The notes under the pieces are model-generated. The model ran no database searches, had not been told where the DNA came from, and was given only the letters and a program-made list of their open reading frames with translations. Shown one piece after another: positions 25,829 through 39,179 of a DNA stretch of 64,000 nucleotides. The DNA is from Monarcha castaneiventris obscurior (Eukaryota; Chordata; Aves; Passeriformes; Monarchidae), in contig JAMPIT010000583.1 in assembly GCA_026261815.1 (NCBI GenBank), forward strand, positions 620,001 through 684,000, in the 5' to 3' direction. The stretch's first letter is position 1; each line of letters starts with the position of its first letter. A program made the translations under genes and the position numbers.

Positions 25829-25856
25829 ACAGCCAGTGTCACACAGCCAGTGTCAC
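25829..25856 (+). repeat. perfect tandem duplication, 14-bp unit x2
   Basis: The unit ACAGCCAGTGTCAC occurs twice with no mismatch. It is a small recent slippage or duplication product with no coding significance. Confidence 0.95.
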
Positions 25857-28800
25857 TCAGAATTCAGCTGCATCTTTTTTAAGTGCAAAATGTCATTAGT
25901 TGTACCAGAAGCTGACATGAAGTAGCATTTCCTCCTAATTGTCCTATCCTTTTACTGACAGCTTGCTGTTGCCCTTCTGGAACCTTGTCACTTGGAATTT
26001 TGCTGAAAAAGTCCATTTGGTACCATTTTGAACCAGCATTTTCCTTAAAAATTATTGTTTGAAGAGTGAAGGAGGAAGGGGAGGTGGACCAGGTATTCTG
26101 TTCTACCTATAAAAAAAAGTGAAAGCATTTGCCATAAAATTATCCTGAGTGTCCCTCCACTGTATTTTCTTCCATCAAAATTTTTTTCTGCTTCTTTCCT
26201 AGAATCTCTGAAATTTTTGAATATGGCAAACTCTCATGTCACTCACTCAGCTGCTATCAGCTTCTCTCATATGGAAAGTAGGCAGCATAAGTCATTTCCC
26301 TCTGGTTTTGTTCAATAAAATGTTATTTAACTGACTCGTATTTGCAAACCCTGGCAAGAGTATTACTGTTGGTATATCAGCATTGTATACCAAGGTGGCT
26401 GTTAGAATAAACCAAAGAGTCCTTCCAGATAGCTTCAAATAATTAGAGAAATACAAGATTACAATTATGATATTAAATTTTGGTTTTCAAAAAGCTGATG
26501 GAGGCTATAAACCTACTTCATGCACAAAGAACAGGTACTGTGTGATGTCTTATGAGTCTAGAAAGGAAAGAACCTGAGAAATCATAGAAGTGAGCCCATC
26601 ACATAAGCTGATATGGATAATTAAGGAGGAGCTTTTTGTTCTTTGGTTATAGATTTTCTTTGGGACTTATTCAAATTCTACCTTCTCAAACTTTTGTATC
26701 CCCAAACCCATGAGACAGACACCAAGCTGTAGCTGATGATTTTAAGTATACTCAAATCCATTGGAAGGAGAAGACAATTCATCTGTCTGTTTTGCATGGT
26801 AAAGGCCAAAGGTGTAAGGCCTGAAGTTCTGAGAAGCAAATCTGGAAAGCCTGACTCTTGGGTACAATTAAATGAGATTGTAGCAGCCTACAAAAGAAAT
26901 TCTTTTTACATGTGCATGTTGCAACTCCATTTCACAGAGTATAGAGAAAAACTTCAAAGAATTCTATTTTAAAGTTTTAAAAAGTGTGTGTGGCACAAAC
27001 TTTAGTGGGAAATAAAAAACTTACAGGAAGACCAAAAGAAAATTAGAAGGTAATTTTCACAATTTTGGAAAAGGAAAAAAAAAAATAGTTAGAACTTCAA
27101 TAGTGAAGAAATGTGATGAATGAACAGAGTATAAAAGTGATGGATAAAGAGAGCAGGGCACCATTTGTTGTTATTTTTTGTTATCAAGAATATTTGTTAA
27201 GGCACAGGATACTGACAGAACCTGGCAGTCAGGAAGGAAAATGCTAAAAGTAATAAAATAGAGAAAAAAAATGTGACAAGGTTACTATTTCATGCAAAAT
27301 ACCAATTATCAATAGCTCTGTTAAATTAGAGGGGAACAATACAATAATTGATAAGGAAAGGAAGTCCTGGATTTAAACCTGAAGGCACAAGGCCCTGGAA
27401 ATGACACTGAAAACAAAGGCTCAGTCATTAGAGATCTGAAAAGATTGCAAAGCAGGAGATGGAGACTTTACTGCATTGCAGTGCAGGATGCACGATTGTG
27501 GGAAGAATAAAGGGATGGCTGGAGGAAAGTGACTTGATTCGGTGTCACGGAACTTAAGAGAACATGAACTGAGACTGAAGAAAGGCTGTGCCCAACAGGA
27601 GTTACCAGAGAATTCTGTAAGGGACAGAGAATTGAGGAAAGAGAAGGTGGCAGTCCCTGACAAATAAAGCAGCATTAGCTAATTTCTGCTGGCCCTCTCC
27701 CATCCTGCTGGTCCTAGGACTGATGGAACTGAGCCCCTTTAGATGGACGTATTACCCACATGGAACTGCTTTTACAGTTTTTACAGCAGCATTTTTCACC
27801 TACTAATATGCTTTACCTAGTGACTTATTAATACCACATCAGCCTGCTGAGAGAGGATTTCTGGCTTTACCTCCTTACATCAGCCTTGCAAATGCTCCTT
27901 TTCTCAGCCCTCGAGTCTGAGCCCCTGTTCTAAATGTGGGTGTTAAAATTCTATGTGAATCTTAGCGAAGTCTCTTCCTAGATGGATGTTGACTGGAGAG
28001 AGCAACACAACAGAGGTGAAACATCTGAGATTCTGTGTGTTGTTGTATGCAAACTGGGAGCTGTGGGATCACATTTTTACTACGGCAGTGTTTTCCTTCA
28101 TAATATTCTATGATATTAGAATACTACACAGTTATCTTAAATATGTTAAGTGTTTACATCATTATTTTTCTCTGCATATCTTTATTCTTAATTATATATA
28201 TATTTTTAAGGCTTTGATAGCTTTATAATTGCATGTTCTCCTCTGTCAGATAAAGACTGAATCTCAGCTCCTCTAGGAGTCTGTTAGTATTGTTGTTTTT
28301 ATAGCTTTGCTCCAGTTAGGAGAATGATTTAATATTAAACATTAAAGTATTCCCTTTTTGTGTCTCAGAGATAGGCATTTTAATCCTCTGTAAGAGGCAT
28401 CATGTGTCTGTCTGCTGAGCACCTGCATCAGCAGGCTGGGTGGTGACAAGTTAGAATTTGGGACCCAAGGTGGCATTAGTCAAAGCTGTACATATAGGAA
28501 ATGCTGCTTCTTCCCCCAGGGTTCATTTGCAGCAGGAAGCAAATTCTGCAGACAACAAAGAAATTTATAGGAAAAAAGTACAGTTAGCACAGGCAGCGTA
28601 AATCTGAGCTGCAGCTTTTGGAAGCCTGGGCTGAGAGGGCTTAGTTTGAGGCAGTTTGTCCCAGAGGGTCCCCACACGTCACCTGCCAGGCCATGGTGAA
28701 TGATGCTGGGTCATGGTGTTGGTGACACCAAATGGTGACACTGTGCCCACGGGGCACCACGGCCGTACCCTCCCACCCAGGGAACATCAGAGCTGGGAAG

Positions 28801-31099
28801 CTGCTGCTTCCAGACCCACTGGATAGGCTGGGGAGGGAATGAGAATTCTGCCTTCTGAGAGGATTGTGGCTATAAACGAGTGGGAAAAAGAGAACAGGTT
28901 TCTGAAGGATCCTGGTACCCAAAGTCCATAACCCGTTTTTTAATGCCTCTCTTGAACATTTGAGGACCCCTGTGCTAGAGCACAATTTCCTAGATATATT
29001 TTCCAATTCATAAGTTTCCTCAAAAAAATACCAAGGCATTGAAGAGAAGAATTTTTAAAATCCTCTTTTTCACAATAATATTAGCAGTTCAATTTTGGAA
29101 GTGCCCTCCTGATGATATCCATAAGAACTGTCCCACCTGGAAAAGAGTCAAACTCTACAGTGCAGAAGCACTGGGCCTAATTGTGCCCTAATTTGGCCCT
29201 CACCATACCCTGTTAATGATTAAGTCCATTCATTTGGTGCTTGTATCAAGCCAGATGTTAGAAATCCTATTAAGTCATTCAGGACCAATATTTTACGTAT
29301 CTACATAATATTATTACATGATTTGTAATCACAGTAATTCATAGTAATTCACAGCAAGTTTGTCCTTCTCTGATCATTTTGAACAAGAAATATTCTTCTG
29401 GAATACATGGAGTTATATACTTAGGTAATTCAATTTTAAAATCTTTAAGCAGCTTTGTCTGGTTTGGCTATGTTTTCTCCCAGAATCATCCTAAGACTCA
29501 GGTTTGACTGTGATGTGATTCAAAGTTTTGTAAAAGTCACCTTTAAGATAAGCCATACATATTTATTTATTTAAGCCTTTTCTCATTGATCAGCCTTCCC
29601 AAGGGCCCAGTCCTGAATGCCCTTTCTGTTTGTCAGTGTGGTTTTTTTTTCACCAGGCACCAGAGTAGGGCTTTTCTAACACTGTTTGAGAGCGCTGATT
29701 CTGGAAAAGCAGCAAAGCATATTACTTCTTTTCTATGCACTCTCACAGTAAACTGTATGCAACTGAAAGCAGTAAAAATAAATCCTTAGAATATTACACA
29801 AGGTGCCATATCTAAAACTTTCCTGTATTTTAAGCCGATTTGCATCTTTAATAGATCTCATCTATTTCACCTCAGTGCAATATCTATATCTACCTTATAT
29901 CTACAGTCTTACCACCCAAACGACTATAGGAGTACAAATGAACTCTAGGAACAATCAAGATTTCGTTTAGTGATAGAATTTTGCTAAAGAACGGCAAGAA
30001 TTTTTCCCTTCTCCAAACCATATCTATTCTTCTGTGGCAGTGTGTGCCTCCCTCTCTCCCTCTGCTTTAATTCTGATTCCATCAAAAATCAGAATCATGT
30101 GACTGATGTTCAAAATGAGCTGAGGTGATATTGAGGTTTTGAACTTTATCTGAGCATGTCACTCACTTGAAGGCATTCCAGACCTCAAATGGCTCAGTGC
30201 CATTCTTCAGAAATGAGACAGGAACAAGTATCGATTTTTTTCCTTCTTTTAAACCGAGTACCTAATGAGCAAATGAAGATATGTTTGGCCCTGGATTTAT
30301 AAGGTGATTTAAAAGAGGCTTCTTGGAGTACAAATGTATGAAGAACAGTTTATTGCAATTCTACTTTAATTTTCTTTTTTTTCTTCTAAGGGAAATTTTT
30401 ACTATGATGTTTCTGAGATTTTGAACATAGATTAGATAAATTATACAATATTACATTTCCATAGTAAACTAAAGCTCTTGCTTGGTGAAAATACATTCTT
30501 TGGATATGACAAGAGACGGTTACAATACTACAGCATGTTTTTGTTGGCACTTGAGAAAGTAAACAAATTTAAAAGGCACTGGTAAAAAAGAATACAATAC
30601 TCCCTGAAGGTATAAGTGTTTCTTCAAACTGAAAATTACAGGTTTATAGGAAAAGCCAAGTACTTCCTCAAAAAAGAGTGAGAAGTCTTAAATCTGGTGA
30701 AGTTATGTGAGATAAATATATTGAACAGGCATCTGAATCCACTGAACAGGTATGAGGCAAATGTATCCTGTTGTGACAGAAAATTAGTGTGCAGATGAGT
30801 GGAAAAATCTTCAGATCAACTAGAACTGGAAATAATCTAAAAATTTTAACAAATAAAATGGGCCGTCCTACAGCCACACATATATAGTGATTTAGAACTA
30901 AAATTGCAGATTCACTACAAGGAGGGAGATTTTCAGTGCTTTCAGCAGTTCATGAAGGATGAAGGGATGTGGCCTGGGCAGGTCTGTGTCCCACCTGGCA
31001 CAGAAAGGGGAAGATGTGACATCAATCATGCAAGGACAGAGAAGCAGACACAAGCTCAGACCACCAGACCTCTTGTTCCTGCTGTGACCAGCACAGAGG
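25857..31099. other. non-coding stretch, no gene seen
   Basis: No interspersed repeat or gene was recognised. About 26980-27320 is A- and purine-rich on the plus strand. A short TA repeat lies near 28190-28205. The interval 28640-28830 is locally GC-richer and contains a 132-codon minus-strand open frame (28641-29039) without recognisable motifs. Confidence 0.5.
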
Positions 31100-31673
31100 A
31101 GGGACAGAAGAGCCTTGGCAGCAGGTCAGGGAGGGATCCTGCCCCTGTGCCCGGCCTGGGGCACCTCTGCAGTGCCGTGTCCAGCTCTGGACCCTCAGCA
31201 CAGCAGGGCCAGGGAGCTCCTGGAGCGGGGCCGGCGGAGGCTGCGCAGCTGAGGAAGGGCCGGGAGCATCTCCGTGCCCAGGAAAGGCTGAGGGAGCTGG
31301 GGCTGCTCAGCCTCGAGAGGAGCCCCAGCTGAGAGGGGCCCTCAGCCCTGGCTGTCCCTGTGTGCAGGGAGGGCTCCGAGCAGGGCCCGGGCTCTGCTCC
31401 GGGGCCCAGCAATGGCACCAGAGCCACGGGCAGGGCCTGAGCCCAGGGAGCTGCCCCTGCCCAGGAGGCAGAACTTGTGCCCTGGGCAGTGCCCAGCCCT
31501 GAGCAGAGTGCCCAGAGAGGCTGTGCAGTCTCCTCCCTGGGGATATTGCAGAGCCCCATGGACACACTGCTGTGCCCTGTGCTCTGGGATGGCCCTGCTG
31601 GAGCAGGGAGGTGGCACCAGAGGAGCCCCCGTGGGCCCCTCCAGCCTCACCCAGCCTGGGGGTCTGGGGTATT
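31100..31673 (+). mobile_element. CR1 LINE fragment, ORF2 end plus 3' UTR
   Basis: This GC-rich, sense-strand CR1 copy of about 570 bp covers the C-terminal end of the reverse-transcriptase ORF and the 3' UTR. A CRVQLWT trace corresponds to the conserved CVQxW of the ORF2 C-terminal region. It is followed by an ERLRELGLFSLE-like segment (AQERLRELGLLSLERSPS in one frame). Downstream, GAGAGGCTGTGCAGTCTCCT and a GATATTGCAGAGCC-type block match the CR1 ORF2 end, then GTGGGCCCCTCCAGCCTCAC matches the 3' UTR. Frame breaks show it is dead. The tail octamers are degenerate (GGGTCTGGGGTATT). The exact 5' edge is uncertain by about 20 bp. All overlapping long open frames, such as 31056-31565 (minus), are shadows of this element. 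Confidence 0.9.
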
Positions 31674-34197
31674 TTGTCCTGCAGCAGCATGGAAACAAAA
31701 TACTATTTCTGTATAGCATACACTGCACCAACACTGAAAGACACATCCAGAAAAATAAAATGGATAGAAGTGTTAATAATTCACAGTCATATCCCAGTCT
31801 CAATGATCTGTTTATGTCTGCCTCCCTGCAGCATTAATGATTAAATGTGGTAATTCAATGTATAACAATTAGCTTGGGATTACAGAATCCATCTGAATGC
31901 CAAGCAATAAGTCTTTATGTTAAGATGGAAATTCTGCTGCCATCCATTTATTATAAAAGTCTCTCTGAGCATCTGATCTAATGTAATATGTTGTCCAGAG
32001 TATGTATAATAATCTAAATAGCATTGCTAAAATTAGATATGATAGTGTTGATAAGTTAAGTGCATTTCCAGCAACATACTTTTTATGAAGACTGTTTATT
32101 ACTACTGTTGGCTTATATTCCTCTCTAAGTGCTTGATAAAAATTCCTGGTGCAAAAAAGATGTGTAATCACTCATTCATCAGTAATTCTTTATTATCTCA
32201 TTTTCTCTTGGAAAGAAAATATGTGTGTATGCATCAATCAATTGATCAAACGATAACGTGAAAATCCTAATCATGTCAAAAGCATTCAGAGAATATCAAT
32301 TTAGGGTTGGACCTATCAATTCTTACTGACATGAGTTGGCCTTTCAGAACCAGTGTGATAATTTATATAAGGGAAAACCTCACAGCAAGGACTTTGATGT
32401 CCTGATCCTTCAAATGAGCACAGGGTAAATTTCTGCTGCACCTGTCTAGTTAGCCCAGTCTTGTAAGACTGGAGATAATTAACGTCAAATCAGAAGGAAA
32501 ATTCAGCTGTTTTGATGGATTTTTATTGGTAATTTTTCCCATTTTCCTCCTGGGCCTTTCCAGCAGCATGAGCCAGGTAGCTTATCTGCCTCTGAGTGCA
32601 GCATGATCCTCCCTGTCAGTAAAACATCAAATATGAGCAAACTTAGCTGAAGCAGGGACACAAACAGATCAGAGGAGCATCAAGTGTCTTCCTCAGCCCC
32701 AGTTCCCCACTCTGTGCCCCACAGTGTGTCAGAGGAGGGCTTAGCAGAGTGATGCTGAGAGTTAAAGCTCTTGTAAAGCCCTTGCATCCCCAGCAGCATC
32801 GTTCCCTGCCTGGGCTGATTGAAGGGCAGGCAGCAGCACTGGTGTGATGTAGGGAGCGTTTGCTGGGAAGCTCCTGCAATGCCATCTTGAAAGGCAGACA
32901 ATGAACACAGCCTCAGACGCAGCAGGATGTGACTGGATCCTTTGAAACCACGGAATACAGATACGCAGACCTTCCCAATCTTTACAGCTTTTACCCTTCC
33001 ACAGGGAGCATCATACTTACGAAATCTTTACAGCATTTTTAGGGCCTCCTTTCTCAGGAAAGTTCCCACAGTAGTGTTGAAAAAGGCTATCAGTGCTCCA
33101 AATGTGTGTTTCTGGGCACACAAATCTGTTATTTCTCCTGGACCAACTCTGCCTACTGAATCCCGCACGGATAATCCAAATGTAAAAATATACAAATATT
33201 GGCAGCCAATAGGGGGCTTTTCATCTCAAGCAAGAAAACAGAAGTAATTCTGATAGCTTTTCCAAGAGAAGCCTGGTGGGGCTTATTTGCCAAAGTTTGA
33301 CTCTGCAGTAAACAGGGTACTGCTGTTTCTGTTTTGAAGTCTTCCCATGCAACATTCGCTGATGGATTGCCACGTACAGAATGTGGATAAACAAAGTGAT
33401 GAGCAGAGAGAGGCTCCACACGAGTGCCATGAAGGCAGACTGTTTATATGGGCTCATCTTGTTCAGAAATCTTCCTTTAGTGCTCTGCTTTGTGAAATAA
33501 CTCGGCCAATGAAATGCAATTTATCATTGGAAGCTATATGTGGAAAACACACCAGTGGGGAATACGGAAACTGTTAAAACACCACCTGCTTTGCAGATAA
33601 GAAGAGGAGTTTTGGAATATCCCAGTGTTTTCAGTGAGATTCAAGGCAGAACCTTTCATTCTAATTCCCCTCTCCTTGGGATTGCCCTGTGTATCTCCAC
33701 AAGCACAAGCCCTTCCTTTTTTTTTTTCTTCATGTAAGAAGGGCTTCAATGCTCTATTATAATGTTTAGTTAAATACCTCAGCTTTAGCTTTTGGTTACA
33801 GCAGAAATATTCAAACCTTGTTTAAGTTATCAGAGGTTTATTATCTCTACAGGCATAACAATGGTGCATATGCAATGTATGGCTATATGGTAAACTGTGA
33901 CAGCATGAGAAAACAAAGATCTTTTAGTACGAATCTAGGACTAGCAATGCATAAATATTTATGGGATTTTGTGGAGGAAAGAACACAGGCAGTAGATTGC
34001 ATTCAGATAACAATGTTGATAGTAATAAGGGAAAGAATTTGGAACTATATGAAGAAAAATGTTCACTATTTTAAAATTAGTTTTAACATTGAAAAATTTC
34101 TGCTTTTAAAATAATCTTTAGAAGTTTGTAAATGGATTGAATAACTTCTTAATGTGTTTAACCCAAATCAAACCTGTACATTTTGTGATCTGAATTT
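31674..34197. other. AT-rich non-coding stretch
   Basis: No gene or further repeat was recognised. A T12 run lies near 33718. The small GC-richer interval 32640-32930 has minus-strand ORFs of about 80 codons without motifs. Confidence 0.5.
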
Positions 34198-34220
34198 AAA
34201 AAAAAAAATTTTTTTTTTTT
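34198..34220. repeat. A11T12 homopolymer junction
   Basis: Eleven adenines run directly into twelve thymines, giving a self-complementary tract of at least 22 bp. Such A-tract/T-tract junctions are stiff and exclude nucleosomes in general. Run lengths may vary between individuals or assemblies. Confidence 0.95.
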
Positions 34221-35017
34221 CATTTGACCTCTAAGTGGAAAGTCTCCTCTTTTCATATTTTTTCACCTGTGACGTGTTTTGATATTTCCAAAAGAGCACC
34301 AGAAGAAGCAGGAACATGCACAGTTGGGTAGGCAGCATTCTCAGTGTGACAAACTACACATATTGGAGGCTGATTTTCAAAACAGAGCTCTCCTGGAAAT
34401 ACTGTAGAGCAGCAGCTCTTGAGCAGAATATTTGTGAAGTTTTAGGAAAATTATGGTACCTGCAACTTTCTCTTAATTTTTATTACACCTGCTAAAATAT
34501 GGTCAAGCTAAAATATGTTAAATGCCTTTTTAATAATTTTTCTTCTGTGAGCAGCATGTACAGCAGAGAGTGACAGTTTGAACATGTGCCAGTATAAGCA
34601 TATGGGGTGTTACTGGTGGGAACATAAAATGCTTTAGGCAGCTTCATTTCTCCAAGAATGATGCACAAAAAATCAGTTTTCTCCTTGAGGATGAACTTTG
34701 AAAAGTCGTAGACAGGCATTTTCCAACACAATGTTTCTCTAGCACTGTAGGTCCCCAAATTAATATTTTAGTCAGAATAATGGAACTCAATAAAATGATC
34801 TCATACACCCTATACTTTCTTACCTCTGGGTAAAAATGATTGTTTCCTATTTGTGTCTCATTTTTAGCCCCTACTGCTAATACACCAATTTTTCTTTTGC
34901 AACCTTGCAATAGGCCAGACTCATCTGGTAACTTTTTTAACTGAATAGGACCTTGCAGCTCTCTCAGCTTTCTAATGATTTGCCTTTTGTTAACACTTTA
35001 GTCCCTAAAACCTCTTC

Positions 35018-35040
35018 TTTTTTTTTTTTTTTTTTTTTTT
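35018..35040 (+). repeat. poly(T) run, 23 bp
   Basis: Twenty-three thymines follow CCTCTTC. On the minus strand this is an A23 run followed by GAAGAGG. No retroelement body was recognised on the appropriate side (35041-35300), so I treat it as a simple repeat. Confidence 0.95.
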
Positions 35041-35429
35041 CCAATTACACCAGCAATTTGCTGAAGGCTTGCCTCTTCTAGCTTAGTATGTGCTAATATA
35101 ACCTGGTGTGATTGTAAGGAGGTAGGTGGGAGGGATATTGAATTATGGAATTTGTGAATCAGGTCTCTCAATAGAAGCAGTTTCACAGGAGATGCTCATC
35201 TCCTCTGCCAGTTCAAGGCTGATGATCCCCATCCCTGTTCCCAGGGAGTCCAGCAGGAAAACTGGCACTGTCTCCAACGAGTCTGGCAAAAGCAATTACA
35301 GCCTTGCTGAGAAGTGTCTGGCTTCCCAGGCCCTCTCCTGTAGTACATGGGAAAGGTAATGAACCAAGAAACTCTGGCCCACCTGAAGACACAGCAAAAT
35401 TCACTGAAGGTTCTTGCTCTGTGAGTTTT

Positions 35430-35486
35430 GATTTTTGGTTGTGGGTTTGGTTGGTTTTCTTGGGTTTTTTGGGGTTTTTTGGTTCA
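35430..35486 (+). repeat. G/T-only low-complexity tract
   Basis: Nearly all bases are G or T, with repeated G runs of two to four separated by T runs (GGG, GG, GG, GGG, GGGG, GG). Four or more short G runs could allow a weak two-tetrad quadruplex. There is no coding content. Confidence 0.75.
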
Positions 35487-35832
35487 GGTCTCCTTAGTGT
35501 ATAAAGCTCAGTGCACTAAATACTATAGAAAATCATACCCATCTGCTTCAGCCATATCAGATACAGAATGCAGTATAACAGATTAATATTATGTTTATTT
35601 TTTTCTATATAATTTTTATCTAGTTTTAAATGCTACATATCTATTGGCAATCTGTGCACTGCTCTTTGTGTTTCAGTCCATAAATAAGTTTTGACATGGT
35701 TTTGATCTTTTAAAAGTTGACTACAACTGATAGCAGCCCATTCTTGGAAGGAAATCAGCCTTAATTTACCTTCACTAATCACTTTACATACTGTTTTAGT
35801 TGCAGTGGGTTAATGTGGTGGATGTACATGTT

Positions 35833-35882
35833 ATTAATTATGAAACTGGAGAACATCCTCCAGCTGCAATTAATTAATTATG
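35833..35882. promoter_or_regulatory. candidate homeodomain/E-box module
   Basis: Two identical ATTAATTATG words, at 35833-35842 and 35873-35882, flank a small inverted repeat (CTGGAG, six-base loop, CTCCAG; 35846-35863). A CAGCTG E-box lies at 35861-35866. Paired ATTA cores match homeodomain binding preference, and CAGCTG matches basic helix-loop-helix preference. The grouping is suggestive of an enhancer core, but AT-rich DNA produces ATTA words often. Conservation was not tested. Confidence 0.2.
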
Positions 35883-38800
35883 TTCTTTTGGGTGAGAGAA
35901 GTCTAGTGTGGCAGTAGAGATGTGGGGTCATGATTCCCTGCATCAGGTTTTGAGCTGACTGTATTAGATGTGACAGGCTTTTCACTGAAGCTGGAGCTCT
36001 GTTCATACAGTAATGATACCGCTCTTCTCCTATTTTGGTGCAATTTACCAAAAATTAGTCTTTTCACCCATTTCTTCTCATTATTTGTTGCTATGTCTGG
36101 ACTTTCATAATTACAGGGTACTTCTGAATCCTTTTTGTTTCCCAGCAATTCTGGTACAAACTCCTCTATTAATGTTTTTCACTTTACTTGGAACTATTAA
36201 CAGTTCAAGCATTAAGAGCGATGTGAACTCCTGGGCCAATTACTGGTATTTTTCATTGTTTCCAATGCCTGCTGCTCCTCATTGCCAAATATGATATGGA
36301 GTTCTTTCACATTGCAGGACCCCGTGTGATTTTAAGTCCCAACAATCTCATGTATCACTCAAAGTGCTGAGGCTCTGTTAAGGCACAAGTAATTCTCAGC
36401 AGAACAGTCTCAAGCTTTAGGACTACAGCACTGCAAACGGAAAATGAGGAAAAGTAAAAATATGAAAAGCTGCTTTTCCCAAATAACCCTCTAAAATAAA
36501 CCAACCAAAACATGAAGCTATAAAAGCACATTTTTTTTTCATGATGAAACAACTTGAGAAAAGGCATCAGTTTGCTTCCTTACGGTAAACAAATGCAGCA
36601 TCTTAGGGCTTTACTCCATGGGTTCTGCTTTATTCTAATCCTGCTGATGTGGAAGCCAGCATAGCTAAAATACAGTAGGAAAAGATCTATAATTAGGATT
36701 TAAGACTGTAATGGCATGACACAAAAACCAGTTCATTTCACTAAATTTAAAGGCATCAGCTGTACTGGTGTAGCACCTTTACACTGGAGCTACATGAGAG
36801 GCTGTTCCAGTGTAATTATCCTCGAGTAAAACTGCACTGTAATCAAAAAGTTAGGGCAAAAAGCAGTGTGCTGGCAAGGCTGGTCTATTTCAATGAGCTG
36901 GTCTATTTTTCTGTCAGCCAGCATACCCAAACATCAAACAAAACCGAAGCAATTATATACACTAATCCTTCCCCATGTGAAGTTGCAGCCCAATGTGAAT
37001 TCAAAAGCACCAAGTTGCAAATCCTTCAAAAAGAGCATTTACAACTTATAATGGAAACTCCAACAGAGCTCTAACTATAATAGTGTGACTACTGCAGTGA
37101 TTATTCTTTATTGCCATGGCATTTACTGCTGAAATAGTGGTGGGCAGATCCTAACATTCTCAAAATTAATGTGCAGTAACATCCTCATGTGAGGTATTGC
37201 CCAAGGTACGGTGTTTTGAAATGTAATAAATCAAAATGATGATACTTCTCCATTTAAGTTGTTCTGGTCACTCACTTCACACAATTGCTGCTTCAAAGGT
37301 ACTTTTCATAATTTCAGAATAAATATATTTGAAACAGGAGAAGCTGAAAAGCATTTCTGTTCTGACTGGTATTAATGAGGACTTGGAAAATGCCAGCCCA
37401 TCTCCAGTGGAGCAGCTTTATAGCTGAGCGAACATTATGGTGGAGTGTTCTCTGGTAATGATTAATTTCCCCTTGTGAGCAATGCACTTATGGCCCAAAT
37501 CAGCTGCTCCATGGATGGAAGTCATTGTTCTGAGTCGAAATTCTGCCTCAAAACCAAAAGTGTTGAATCTGTCAGCAGTGCCTGATGGAAAGTAAACATG
37601 AGTGTGAGCAGCAGTGAAAAGAGGGTGGTGTATCCAGCTTCATCCTGCTGGATTTCCTCCTTTGTAATACAAGAGAAAGCTGCTGGTTCAGCTCCTCTGG
37701 TGTATTTATGTGTAGTTGTGCTGATACTGATCCATATCCTATAATTTAAAAAAATTGTTTCTGTTTCAAAATTCACTCAGAACATGATGCTGAAAATGCT
37801 GTAAAAAAATAGTGTTGCTGCCAAAAAATGCAGAAACACTGCATTATTTAGTTTCGATGTTAGAAGTATTTCACATCTGACCTATATGCTTGTAGTGTAA
37901 CACATATTGGGGTGATAAGAATATGGTTATTTTGTGTCTTTTATGTGTGATAGTAGCAGAATAAAAAAGTGTGTGAAAACAAAGGGAAATCAGAAATACA
38001 GGGTGAGCTGAAAAAGGGTTGCTCATCTGCCCTCAGCCTGAAGCTTTTCCAGAAAGATAAATAGCAGAGGAAACAGATTTCAGACTTCCCCTAATATATA
38101 TGGAAGTAGTGTGAAATTTCAGTCATTATTTTGCAACAAAGATGCAAAGTAAAAATAAATAAATAAAAAATAAAATTAAAGCCTTAATGCAGGTCCCAGT
38201 ATGATTCTTTCATTGTTGCTGTTTAACATAGCAACGTATTAACATTTAAAGTGTTTAACATATTTTTGTTGCCATCTCATTCAATCAGGGACCACACTTC
38301 CTCCATCCCAAGGACAATATAAAAAATACAAATACAATATACAAATAGATGTGTAAGGTAAGATTGGGGTGAGCTTTACCAGCAGGACTTTTGGTTAGGA
38401 GTGAGTACCTGATACTAACATAGGAAACAAGAAGAGATATTTTCACCTTCAGCCCTTTCAATGACCCTATACATTATTAAACCTCCACACACTATAGGAA
38501 TCACAAAACCAAGATCTTGTTCAAATGAAATTCTAATGGCTTTACTGAGAAAAGCCTTTTACCCTGTGGGTTTGCTATATATACTTTTGATTTTTTTTTT
38601 CCAAACAGATGGTTTATTTTAATTAATTCTTATTACAGAGAAGTCTTTGTCATAAGGTACTTCTAGAACAGATGAGCACAATTAAATAAGTGCTTTTGTT
38701 TACAGGATTAGTGAAAGAATTACTATTTCACAGGGGAAGAAGTGTTGCTGTAATTTTATCTTTAATTTTTCCAACATCCTTGACATTTAAACACGGTTTT

Positions 38801-39179
38801 AATATTATTATTATTGAATTGCAAAGAATCAGGATGTTGAATTTGTATTGATTTTACATGTGTGCTTACACTCAGAAAGATGGCATTTCAAACCTTTTCT
38901 AAATATAAATTTTCCCTTTTATAGTAAACAATACAGAATGCATTCTGTCAATGCCAGCATTTCACTATAGAGAGAAGAATGTTGCATTACACCACAGAGT
39001 ATTAAGGAATTGCATTCCATTTGTCTCTGTGGACTACAAACTGAGATGCCACCTAAGAAGTTCAAGGAATTTGATTATACAAGCACCAAGACTTTGACAA
39101 CAGAAAAGCTTCACACTGAAGGGTGTCATTTTCTTTGGCAATGCAAGGAAGAAAAGCTTTGAAAAGGCGACTCACATTT
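35883..39179. other. AT-rich non-coding stretch
   Basis: No gene or interspersed repeat was seen. A short AAAT repeat lies at 38151-38175. The intervals 36990-37200 and 37350-37520 have irregular sequence with TAATGATTAATTT-type words and CAGCTG, and could hold conserved non-coding elements. Confidence 0.45.

Noticed and set aside
31056..31837. Cluster of open frames up to 169 codons on both strands
   Set aside because: They lie on the GC-rich CR1 fragment and are antisense or shifted readings of it. The element's own reading frame is broken.
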